NCBI GenBank assembly: GCA_032718475.1
Contig: JAUCBJ010000939.1
Coordinates: forward strand, 1-54,585
Direction of reading: 5' to 3'
DNA length: 54,585 nt
Source of the DNA: Nemertoderma westbladi
Taxonomy: Eukaryota; Xenacoelomorpha; Nemertodermatida; Nemertodermatidae
Below, piece by piece: positions 9,901 to 19,389 of this stretch. The position numbers and the translations under genes were made by a program. Position 1 is the stretch's first letter; each line of letters starts with the position of its first letter. The notes under the pieces were generated by a model. It saw nothing but the letters and a program-made list of their open reading frames with translations. It ran no database searches and was not told the origin of the DNA.

Positions 9901-10638
9901 AATACAGTCTTTGAAGAAGTTAGGAACATGCAAAGATCAGAAGCAAGAAATTATAAAGGAAAAAACAAAAGTATTAAAAATCCAACAGTTTTAGTAACAA
10001 CGTATAACCCAATGGCTCCAAATTTTAAAAGACTTATCAGTAAACATTATGGTATATTAGAGTCAAACGAAATGGCAAGGAAAATACTACCTCAAAACGA
10101 AATAATTGTTGCATATAAAAGAAACCCAAACCTAAAAGAACTTCTAGCACCATCCAATCCATACAAACAATTATCATGCATTGATAATCCTGGTTGTTAC
10201 AATTATAGCGCTAAAAAGTGTGACTGTTGTGAAAATTACTTAATTGAAACCAACCATTTCAAATGTGTAGCTACAGGCAAGACTTTTAAAATAAACAAAC
10301 GACTAAACTGTTACTCGGAAAATATAGTATATTTAGCTATCTGCATAGAATGCAATTTACAGGGTGTTGGCTCAACAATCAATTTCAAGAAGAGGCTTGG
10401 AAATTATAAATCTCATATAAAAAAAGGTGTGAAAAGTTGCAATATCGGCGTGCATTTCATCGAAAAACACAACAAATCCTTCAAAAACTTGAAATTTATT
10501 TTGATCGATCAATTACCAGGAAGGGACAACTGTGTAGAAACAATAAAGAAACTTAGAAAATCAGAACAATTTTGGATTGGTATGCTGCTCACTAATCTAA
10601 AGGGCTTGAACTCCTTCCATGACTACATTCAACAATAA
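6916..10638 (+). CDS. Penelope-like polyprotein: N-domain, Ulp1-like protease, RT, GIY-YIG endonuclease
   Basis: Start chosen at MDQSLCS (6,916); an in-frame ATG at 6,835 would add a hydrophobic leader that looks untranslated. Numbering from 6,916: an N-terminal PLE-type region (about 1-130, with GSIPLGLKVKF), then four hydrophobic-acidic motifs (ILELSG, IIELSG, IIELSY, MIILSES; about 170-245) resembling SUMO-interaction motifs. A Ulp1/SENP-like cysteine protease follows (about 260-415), with GNHWVL for the His, FYLDSMGG for the Asp, and VQFNSYQCGVYVC for the Gln and Cys. RT occupies about 550-960 (SFDIINMF, AMGPKNS, YRDDIF, LHFLDLN with Trp changed to Ser just before it), and the C-terminus is a Cys cluster plus GIY-YIG endonuclease. 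One cluster Cys is Tyr here (CYNYS), so this open copy may be impaired. RT with GIY-YIG is the standard PLE layout; the protease is not. Confidence 0.87.
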   Translation: MDQSLCSVQKELLHCSEKYARYKHHVEYLRHHQRCGSIPLGLKVKFHCGATDNILCTKVNSSLKKCSKKLISIFLNHNKRNMDQLKAKQNQILNKVTNNEDRMELENKLTKRVTNLSKYYSKREINKYKRDGLCLHSEAKLQQQDISEQLNGKNISVPVHVQDNNININEDNILELSGILDSGNNIKNQYEESDSIIELSGISDSGENKINQHEDSNSIIELSYNIENQNKDSMIILSESVLFKGDADSNCKSTIAEIPIYETDIDSLKEEGWLTDNIVESLLRYWCDCNTKTLNRTFNTHFFEILNSERGGYNAIKQWTSKINIFNYDGLYFPVLMNGNHWVLVIFKPKSRKIFYLDSMGGQNIKIINSLKYWIKKEALKNNILDIEIIIEPPIKRVQFNSYQCGVYVCKFGKMCIDSSDGIYNFSYVNDNNINVFRNKMRSLVNDIMSKNNKESLGNLEKSLNVLEQENESIGNVNVTTNSNVKVFNLTEQKIAPGLIKLCSLGPSFVPQPMSVNWDDIQRNWQNFKRKVLWKAFFYKDNMEVINIESADKVDNSLFPPHIASTRNPPKCNIPAIEVFLDSIEKDIFKDTKLKKVRDNIDPQEREALNKFRKTNINDKEYIMRLQDKGNSFVFIDKETDNKKLKEQMECGSFKKVEKDPSFSILNQITNWTEKWKDLGLSNKWVNYILLNSEPTPGTNYPRIKLHKEQAPARVITSGCGSATENLSQFVETYCKKIANTLPHRVKDTSHMLEIIDELNLHEIADNDILISFDIINMFPSIDNKNGINIVSNKLKENIHLFDVPSDCIIEALEICLKNNVSQYQNEFWIQTDGTAMGPKNSCSYADIVAGDIDIKVINKKKRYPELRCWFRYRDDIFSIWRGSKRRLFEFFKLLNTLDPKLKFTLDIGAKSLHFLDLNITIENNQLTTSVYSKPTDSHIYLNSKSAHPKCQINGIPKGVALRLKRINTKDKDYVTQGNVYKNHLIKCGHNADHVNTVFEEVRNMQRSEARNYKGKNKSIKNPTVLVTTYNPMAPNFKRLISKHYGILESNEMARKILPQNEIIVAYKRNPNLKELLAPSNPYKQLSCIDNPGCYNYSAKKCDCCENYLIETNHFKCVATGKTFKINKRLNCYSENIVYLAICIECNLQGVGSTINFKKRLGNYKSHIKKGVKSCNIGVHFIEKHNKSFKNLKFILIDQLPGRDNCVETIKKLRKSEQFWIGMLLTNLKGLNSFHDYIQQ

Positions 10639-10729
10639 AAACTTTATTATATTAAATATATGTTACCTTAACAACAAACTAAGAATTACGATATTCTATG
10701 TAAACAAATTCAAATAAGAATAATAAAAA

Positions 10730-10774
10730 ATAGATTTGATAAAGGCTATGCAATATAGCCGAAATATCATCTGT
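10730..10774 (+). ncRNA. Hammerhead-like fold in PLE 3' region (vestigial), copy 2
   Basis: Identical to the copy 1 fold: both stems, GAAA, the ATAT palindrome and the U3/A8 core are retained. Confidence 0.5.
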
Positions 10775-10932
10775 AGAATAAAAACATCACTTTTTTTAAA
10801 TACAAACAGTAGCATTTATTTCATTTGTCTTCATAATTACTAAATTTACAAATGCTGGGCAGTGCATATTATTCATATGTTATAAATATTATCTTCATTT
10901 ATACACTGTTCCCTTTGAAGCTGTTTTGTATT

Positions 10933-13900
10933 ATGGACCAAAGTTTATGTTCCGTTCAGAAAGAATTATTACATTGTAGTGAGAAGTACGCACGATATAA
11001 ACACCATGTTGAGTACCTAAGACATCACCAACGATGTGGAAGTATACCACTTGGTTTAAAAGTAAAATTTCATTGCGGCGCAACTGATAACATTTTATGT
11101 ACAAAAGTCAATTCATCTTTAAAGAAATGTTCAAAAAAATTAATTAGTATTTTTTTGAACCACAATAAGAGAAACATGGATCAGCTAAAGGCAAAACAAA
11201 ACCAGATATTAAACAAGGTAACGAACAATGAAGACCGTATGGAACTAGAAAATAAATTAACTAAGCGTGTTACAAACCTTTCCAAGTATTATTCCAAAAG
11301 AGAAATAAATAAATACAAACGCGATGGTCTATGTCTGCATTCAGAAGCAAAACTTCAACAACAAGATATTAGTGAGCAACTAAACGGGAAAAATATTAGT
11401 GTGCCTGTACATGTACAAGATAACAATATAAATATTAACGAGGACAACATACTTGAACTATCAGGAATATTGGACTCGGGCAATAACATAAAAAATCAAT
11501 ATGAAGAGAGTGACAGCATAATAGAATTATCTGGAATATCAGACTCAGGCGAAAACAAAATAAATCAACATGAAGACAGCAACAGCATAATTGAATTGTC
11601 ATACAACATAGAAAATCAAAATAAAGACAGCATGATTATATTATCTGAAAGTGTACTGTTTAAAGGTGATGCAGATAGTAATTGTAAAAGCACTATTGCG
11701 GAAATACCTATTTACGAAACGGATATTGACAGTTTAAAAGAGGAGGGATGGTTAACTGACAATATTGTGGAAAGTTTGCTTAGATATTGGTGCGATTGCA
11801 ACACGAAAACTTTGAACAGAACATTCAACACACATTTTTTTGAAATATTAAACTCTGAACGTGGGGGATACAATGCCATAAAACAATGGACTTCAAAAAT
11901 AAACATATTCAATTACGATGGTTTGTACTTCCCGGTCCTTATGAATGGTAACCATTGGGTTTTAGTAATATTTAAACCGAAATCACGAAAAATATTTTAC
12001 TTAGATTCTATGGGTGGACAAAATATAAAGATTATAAACAGCTTAAAATATTGGATTAAAAAAGAGGCATTGAAAAACAACATTTTGGACATCGAAATTA
12101 TAATAGAACCACCAATAAAAAGAGTACAATTTAATAGTTATCAATGTGGCGTGTACGTATGTAAGTTCGGTAAAATGTGTATAGACAGTAGTGATGGTAT
12201 TTACAACTTTTCATATGTAAATGACAACAATATTAATGTGTTTAGAAATAAAATGAGATCATTAGTAAATGATATTATGTCAAAAAATAATAAAGAAAGT
12301 CTAGGAAATTTGGAGAAATCCTTAAATGTTCTAGAACAGGAAAATGAAAGCATTGGAAATGTTAATGTAACAACAAATAGTAACGTAAAAGTATTTAATT
12401 TAACAGAACAAAAAATTGCTCCCGGACTTATTAAATTATGTAGTTTGGGGCCTTCATTTGTACCACAGCCAATGAGTGTCAATTGGGACGATATACAAAG
12501 AAACTGGCAAAATTTTAAAAGAAAAGTGCTATGGAAAGCATTTTTTTATAAAGACAATATGGAAGTAATTAATATAGAATCAGCAGACAAAGTTGACAAT
12601 TCATTATTTCCACCACACATAGCATCAACACGAAATCCACCAAAATGCAATATTCCAGCAATCGAAGTATTTCTTGACAGTATTGAGAAAGATATTTTTA
12701 AAGATACTAAGTTAAAGAAAGTAAGAGACAACATAGATCCTCAAGAAAGAGAAGCATTAAATAAATTTAGAAAAACAAACATAAATGATAAGGAATATAT
12801 TATGAGATTACAAGACAAAGGAAATTCTTTTGTATTCATTGATAAGGAAACAGACAACAAAAAACTAAAAGAGCAAATGGAATGTGGATCATTTAAGAAA
12901 GTTGAAAAAGACCCGAGTTTTTCAATTTTAAACCAAATTACAAACTGGACTGAAAAATGGAAAGACCTGGGACTAAGCAATAAATGGGTAAATTATATTT
13001 TATTAAACTCTGAACCTACACCGGGAACAAATTATCCAAGAATAAAACTACACAAAGAACAAGCACCTGCGCGTGTAATAACATCAGGTTGTGGTAGCGC
13101 AACAGAAAATCTTTCTCAATTTGTAGAAACATACTGCAAAAAGATAGCTAACACATTACCACATCGGGTAAAAGATACCTCACACATGCTGGAAATAATA
13201 GACGAATTAAATTTACATGAAATTGCAGATAATGATATATTGATTAGTTTTGATATTATTAATATGTTTCCTTCTATTGACAACAAAAACGGGATCAATA
13301 TAGTTTCTAATAAATTAAAAGAAAATATACATTTGTTTGATGTACCTTCTGACTGCATTATTGAAGCATTGGAAATTTGCCTAAAAAACAACGTATCACA
13401 GTATCAAAATGAGTTTTGGATACAAACAGACGGCACTGCAATGGGACCCAAAAATTCTTGTTCTTACGCTGACATAGTGGCAGGAGATATTGATATAAAA
13501 GTAATTAACAAGAAAAAAAGATACCCTGAATTAAGATGTTGGTTTAGATACAGAGACGATATATTCTCCATATGGCGTGGTTCAAAAAGGCGTCTATTCG
13601 AATTCTTTAAGCTATTAAATACATTGGATCCAAAACTTAAGTTTACACTGGATATAGGTGCTAAATGGTTACACTTTTTAGATCTAAACATAACAATTGA
13701 AAATAATCAGTTAACAACATCAGTGTATAGTAAACCTACAGATTCACATATATATTTAAATAGTAAATCTGCCCACCCTAAATGCCAAATCAACGAATTC
13801 CTAAAGGAGTTGCCTTAAGGTTGAAAAGAATTAACACAAAAGATAAAGACTACGTGACTCAAGGTAACGTGTACAAGAACCACCTAATTAAGTATGGACA

Positions 13901-14654
13901 TAATGCAGATCATGTAAATACAGTCTTTGAAGAAGTTAGGAACATGCAAAGATCGGAAGCAAGAAATTATAAAGGAAAAAACAAAAGTATTAAAAATCCA
14001 ACAGTTTTAGTAACAACGTATAACCCAATGGCTCCAAATTTTAAAAGACTTATCAGTAAACATTATGGTATATTAGAGTCAAACGAAATGGCAAGGAAAA
14101 TACTACCTCAAAACGAAATAATTGTTGCATATAAAAGAAACCCAAACCTAAAAGAACTTCTAGCACCATCCAATCCATACAAACAATTATCATGCATTGA
14201 TAATCCTGGTTGTTACAATTGTAGCGCTAAAAAGTGTGACTGTTGTGAAAATTACTTAATTGAAACCAACCATTTCAAATGTGTAGCTACAGGCAAGACT
14301 TTTAAAATAAACAAACGACTAAACTGTTACTCGGAAAATGTAGTATATTTAGCTATCTGCATAGAATGCAATTTACAGGGTGTTGGCTCAACAATCAATT
14401 TCAAGAAGAGGCTTGGAAATTATAAATCTCATATAAAAAAAGGTGTGAAAAGTTGCAATATCGGCGTGCATTTCATCGAAAAACACAACAAATCCTCCAA
14501 AAACTTGAAATTTATTTTGATCGATCAATTACCAGGAAGGGACAACTGCGTAGAAACAATAAAGAAACTTAGAAAATCAGAACGATTTTGGATTGGTATG
14601 CTGCTCACTAATCTAAAGGGCTTGAACTCCTTCCATGACTACATTCAACAATAA
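10933..14654 (+). pseudogene. Penelope-like polyprotein with single frameshift (copy 3)
   Basis: Same architecture as copy 2, with the Trp before HFLDLN and the Cys cluster intact. One G is missing near 13,796 (a GG in copies 1 and 2 is a single G here). The first frame therefore stops at 13,818, shortly after the RT, and the rest of the linker and the GIY-YIG domain (to 14,654) lie in another frame. Apart from this lesion it is as well preserved as copy 2. Confidence 0.85.
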
Positions 14655-14745
14655 AAACTTTATTATATTAAGTATATGTTACCTTAACAACAAACTAAGA
14701 ATTACGATATTCTATGTAAACAAATTCAAATAAGAATAATAAAAA

Positions 14746-14790
14746 ATAGATTTTATAAAGGCTATGCAATATAGCCGAAATATCATCTGT
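14746..14790 (+). ncRNA. Hammerhead-like fold in PLE 3' region (vestigial), copy 3
   Basis: Both stems and GAAA are kept, but the invariant core G5 is replaced by T (TTTATAAA instead of TTGATAAA). This copy should be inactive whatever the state of the others. Confidence 0.45.
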
Positions 14791-14850
14791 AGAATAAAAA
14801 CATCACTTTTCTTAAATACAAACAGTAGCATTTATTTCATTTGTCTTCAT

Positions 14851-15300
14851 ATACAAATATACATATATATTACCCACAAATGCAACGCAATACGCCTGGT
14901 TCAATTGTGTCAAGTACAATGCACACATCTCCAACTTGGTCCAACATGTACGTTTTATAGTAGAGCAGAAAAAATGCCAAAAAGATGATTATTAATTTTT
15001 CGAATTATTATCCAAAATTTTATACAAATTTTGGTGGTTCTTCACACGGTTCTTCTAACAAGAACGAAATAAATAATAATTAATTACTGTAGAACCGGCA
15101 ACCGCATTAAAATTTAAGGCCAAGGCGGTAAAGAATTTTTAATATTTAATATCTTGTATAATTATCAATCCAGGCGGATTTTAATTGTTTCCCTGTAATT
15201 CAATTGATGTGTGCCGCGCCATCTGAGGCAGTGGCCTTTACTTTAAGCTGTTAATCACCCAGTTGGCGGACTCATAGGGTAATAACGGGCATAAACGTAA
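14851..15300. other. AT-rich flank, no gene seen
   Basis: Flank between the PLE array and the minisatellite. I see no open frame with coding character and no inverted ends. The last 50 bp (GGTAATAACGGGCATAAACG) resemble the flank of the minus-strand minisatellite near 34,680-34,720, so the two arrays share a leader. Confidence 0.5.
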
Positions 15301-15872
15301 AACGGACAGCAGTTTACGGACAGGTTTACGGAGAAGTTTGGGGAAAGGTTTACGGATAGGTTTATGAAACAGGTTTACGAACAGGTTTACGGACAGGTTT
15401 ACGGAGAAGTTTGGGGAAAGGTTTACGGAGAATTTTGGGGAAAGGTTTACGGACAGGTTTACGGAGAAGTTTGGGGAAAGGTTTACGGACAGGTTTACGG
15501 AGAAGTTTGGGGAAAGGTTTACGGAGAAGTTTGGGGAAAGGTTTACGGAGAAGTTTGGGGAAAGGTTTACGGAGAAGTTTGGGGAAAGGTTTACGGAGAA
15601 GTTTGGGGAAAGGTTTATGGAGAAGTTTGGGGAAAGGTTTACGGAGAAGTTTGGGGAAAGGTTTACGGAGAAGTTTGGGGAAAGGTTTACGGAGAAGTTT
15701 GGGGAAAGGTTTATGGACAGGTTTACAGAGAGGTTTGGGGAAAGGTTTACGGACAGGTTTACGGAGAAGTTTGGGGGAAGGTTTACAGACAGGTTTACGG
15801 AGAAGTTTGGGGAAAGGTTTACGGATAAGTTTGGGGAAAGGTTTACGGACAGGTTTACGGAGAAGTTTGGGT
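15301..15872 (+). repeat. 12/24-bp minisatellite (GTTTACGGACAG / GTTTACGGAGAAGTTTGGGGAAAG)
   Basis: About 570 bp built from a 12-bp unit GTTTACGGACAG and a 24-bp unit beginning GTTTACGGAGAAG and ending TTTGGGGAAAG. The unit lengths are multiples of three, which creates long stop-free frames in all three + frames; no start, composition or homology supports a protein. The array abuts the foldback element at 15,873. Confidence 0.9.
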
Positions 15873-17713
15873 GTTCGCGCTTTCAGACCTTTAGCAGTTT
15901 AACCTGCCAAATTTAGATGTCTTCTAGATTATAAATCGACTTTAGCCTATGACGAGTATTTGATACACTACATTAGCCGAAGCCAGTCTATGCACGACCA
16001 TTCACCCGCTGGATATACCCGGGAGACTGGATTCGGAAGCTTTGACCTTATTGCGGTGTAGGCCTACTGCATTATTCGACTGATCGTTAATATATAATCT
16101 CTGACAAATATTATTCACTTTCGGGAAATATTAACAGTTCCTTTAGGACGTGGCGCTCTAAATATGTAAACAGAGTTATGACTTACACTAGACACAATGG
16201 GACGGCTATTGATTCACGTATAAAGCGCATTCTTTAGGAGATGCTTTGTTATCTGTCACAATCATGCAAACTACCGCACAATGCTGCACACCGATCTGCC
16301 GACTTTCACCAATTTTAGTCACATTTAAAGAGAACAGCAACCGACACATGTAGTGCCTATGAAATAGCATTAGATTCATTCCAAAACCAATATAATGTAA
16401 GTCGCAATTGCTATATGAACCTGTCTCTTACCTTCAGTATATCAAGAAGATTGGGGGTTTTATGATTATTTATCGATATTATCAAATATAATAATATTCC
16501 ATCAACTGATATAATTAATAACTGTAAAAGCTTTTGCGGGATATAACTGGCCCTTTTGCTTCGCAATCCAGTTTCCCTTAATGCGCTCAAATACTCTAAA
16601 GAAAAACTCCCTAACTCAAAGGATGAAAGCTACCGGCTGATTGGCTGATTTGCCTAGCGACGGCCTCTTTGTTGGGTTCGATCAACCAACCAGAGCAAGG
16701 TCAACCAAGCAGAGCGATTCAGCCTTATGTTGGCTAAATCAATGTAATTGGCTGCAAAGGCTAGGGTGGTTTGGCATTTTAGACGATTTGGAACCTGTGG
16801 AATATGGAACTCTGCCAATGAGAGCTTTTCCTTTCTGTGTTGAAATCTACCTGCAGCAGCTCACAGGGTTCAGTGTGTTGGTTTTTCCAGAGCCTAGAAA
16901 CATCGGCCGTGGAATATTTCTGAATTATTCCAACATTAGAACGTCTTTAATTATAAGAACACATAACTGTTACCGCAGTGGCACGGTACTGGTATTATTT
17001 AACCGTACAGCCTACGGTACGGTACATTGCACATTATTTACTGCTATTTCCTGTTTGTTATTAAATGTATCATTCGTTTGCATATTGTTATTTGGAGAAT
17101 AACTATAAACGATCAGAAACCCCGATCTTCTTGATACACTAAGGTTAGAGAGACCGGCTACATATAGCAATTGTGGCTTATATTATCGTGGTTTGTAGTG
17201 AATTGAATGCTATTTTATAGGCCCTACAAATGCCGGTTGCTATTCTCTTTATATATGATTAAAATCAGTGACTATCGGCAATTCAGTGTGCAGCGGTGTG
17301 CAATAGTCTGTATGTGCTTGTCCGCGTAACAAAGCATCTCCTAAAGAATGCGCCTTATGTGTAACTTATAATCCATTCGTTGTGTTTAGTGTAAGCCATA
17401 GCTCTGTTTATATAGATAGAGCGCCACGTCCTAAAGGAACTGCTAATATTTCCCGAAAGTGAATAATATTTGTCAGAGATTATATATTAACGATCAATCG
17501 AATAGTACGGTAGGCCTGCACCGCAATCAAATTAAAGCATCCGAATCCAGTCTCCCGGGTATATCCAGCGGGTGAATGGTCGCGCATAGACTGGCTTCGG
17601 CTAATGTTGGATTTATTTGTCTCAAATACTTGTCATAGGCTAAAGTCAATTTATAACCTAGAAGACATATAGATTTGGCGGGTTAAACTGCCAAAGGTCT
17701 TAAAAGCGCGAAC
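15873..17713. mobile_element. Foldback-type element with about 600-bp terminal inverted repeats
   Basis: The left arm (15,873 to about 16,468) and the right arm (about 17,100 to 17,713) are inverted copies at roughly 85-90 per cent identity by eye. The outer ends read GTTCGCGCTTT inward on both sides. The interior of about 630 bp contains GTAAAAGCTTTTGCGGG, several CCAAT-type words (GATTGGCTGA, GTAATTGGCTG) and a 153-codon open frame that does not behave as a gene. No clear target-site duplication is visible. The part from 16,523 onward recurs without indels at 26,371-27,561. Confidence 0.8.
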
Positions 17714-19389
17714 AGTAACAGTTATTGCTTCTTGATTGCGGCGTAAGCAATCAAGTTGATAGTACCGGTCGACCGGTAACCAGTAGGCCTGACTGCCTGA
17801 TCATCCGGACCGGTACTTACTTACAGTACAGGTATAGCAGTATTATTTCGATTGTGATATATTGTATATTGTAGGCTGTTAGGGGATTAGGGATTGATCA
17901 CCCCTTATTCCTTTGCATGGTTTACTTATTTCTGTCAGTTTTATTTACTAGTAGGCTAATATTGAGCAAAAGGCGTGTAAGCCTGCTCAGATTGTACAGA
18001 TAATTTGTAGGCTGGACTGTTGTCTAACTGTTGTTAAGTCTGAACGGATTGTAGTGTGTGTAGAGCATCTGTCCGATAAAGTGCTAGTTAGGAAAGTAGG
18101 GGCTTCAAGTGCTGTGAGGTAAACCCCCTGTGAAAGAATAAGTCGTACTACTGGGTTAGAACGCATACTAACTAATCATTTCGGAGTCTGCATATACTGT
18201 AGTGTATTTGGGCTTGATAGTAGTCTGCCATCGTTTGGTCTGTACTTTGTTTGTGTAGTCTGTACGGGTAGCGTATAATTTTATTTAGATAATTTGTAGG
18301 CTGGATAGTTGTCTGGCTGTTGTTGGGTTTGAGGAAATTTCGGTGTGTGTAGAGCATCTGTCCGATAAAGTGCTAGTTGGGAACGTAGGGGCTTCAAGTG
18401 CTGTGAGGTAAACCCCCTGTGAAAGAATAAGTCGTACTACTAGGTTAGAACGCATACTAACTAATCATTTCGGAGTCTGCATATACCGTAGTTTGTTTAG
18501 GCTTGATAGTAGTCTGTCAGTATTTGGTCTGCATTTTGTTTGAATAGTCTGTACGCGTAGCGTAATATTTATTATTCAGAGTTTATGCGATTATTCGCAA
18601 CATTCATATCCCCAAGTTTATTCCTACAGTAATTGTGTTTGTTATACATACCGTTATAGTTAAACTAACCCCGGTACTACATCAGGGCTGCTCGGCGTAG
18701 GTAAAGACTGGAGATTTTATGCTTTGGTCACTCCGGCAGATACCGTGGTTCTTTTAACTGTTCAAGTATTTTTAACTACTGATTATTTGTTGTACAAGTA
18801 CTTGTACCTAATTTAGGGTTTAGTGTACAGTACTTTCCGAAGGTGATTAGTGTGTGGGCAGTATATTTGTGTTGTAAAGTGGTTAATAGGCACATTGGTT
18901 CTGGTAGACCGCGGTAATTAACTTCTAGGTAGGGACACTCCGTGATACATAATGTAGTACCTATAGCGATATGGCTATAGGTCGTCAGACGGTGGTATTT
19001 TCCTATCTGGACAACGCAGTATATTTACTACTACTTATTATTTTCAAATACCGTAGTACCCTGTCCGTTGTAATAACCAGGTATTCTAACCCTTTGTTAG
19101 GCTGGTTTGTAGAATTCTTGTAAAATCACCCTAAAAAATTCGTACTTGTAAATTTTTGTGTTTATTTAGAGATTGTAATCTCAACCCGAATTGTACGTAA
19201 TTTGTAGTATTAAGTAACTTAGGTAAATTAGAATTATTTGTTTTAGTGTCCAACAAGTAGCACTCCACTGAGAGCACACAGCTTCTGTGTAGTGACTCCC
19301 CCAGAAATAATAAAATTTATTTCAAATATTGACAAAAACCCATTTTAACGGGTATATATATTATAAATCAACTCAAACGATTTATAAAT
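17714..19389. other. Leader region upstream of BEL copy B with a 289-bp direct repeat
   Basis: No coding region is visible. A segment of about 289 bp is duplicated in tandem (starting about 17,999 and 18,288; the words AGAGCATCTGTCCGATAAAG begin at 18,062 and 18,351). Tandem subrepeats of this kind occur in LTR U3 regions, and the place just upstream of a BEL element fits, but no matching LTR was found downstream of the element. The region could be a 5' LTR whose partner is lost. Confidence 0.5.

Larger units (their letters stand above)
6818..10834 (+). mobile_element. Penelope-like element, copy 2 (full 4,017-bp unit)
   Basis: One full unit bounded by TCTTCAT of copy 1 and of itself (10,828-10,834). 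Its start (AATTACTAAATTTAC) is repeated exactly at the start of copy 3. It holds one long open frame and a 3' tail of about 190 bp with AATAAA-type signals and the hammerhead-like fold. It differs from copies 1 and 3 at several 3' sites but shares 5' variants with copy 3. Confidence 0.88.
10835..14850 (+). mobile_element. Penelope-like element, copy 3 (one-base deletion)
   Basis: Full unit of 4,016 bp, one base shorter than copy 2. Its last bases (TCTTCAT, 14,844-14,850) are followed by unrelated DNA, which fixes the 3' end of the element family. The flank beyond is not the missing 3' continuation of BEL copy A. Confidence 0.88.

Noticed and set aside
15364-15916. Three overlapping frames of 99-163 codons in the 12/24-bp array
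   Set aside because: All three + frames are open because the units are multiples of three; not genes.
16641-17102. 153-codon open frame in the foldback interior, repeated at 26,489-26,950
   Set aside because: Four substitutions seen between the copies include three amino-acid changes and one silent change, with no domain or motif; this looks like neutral drift of promoter-like DNA.
16641-17102. Foldback element as an autonomous DNA transposon
   Set aside because: No transposase motifs in the interior in any frame, and no clear target duplication.
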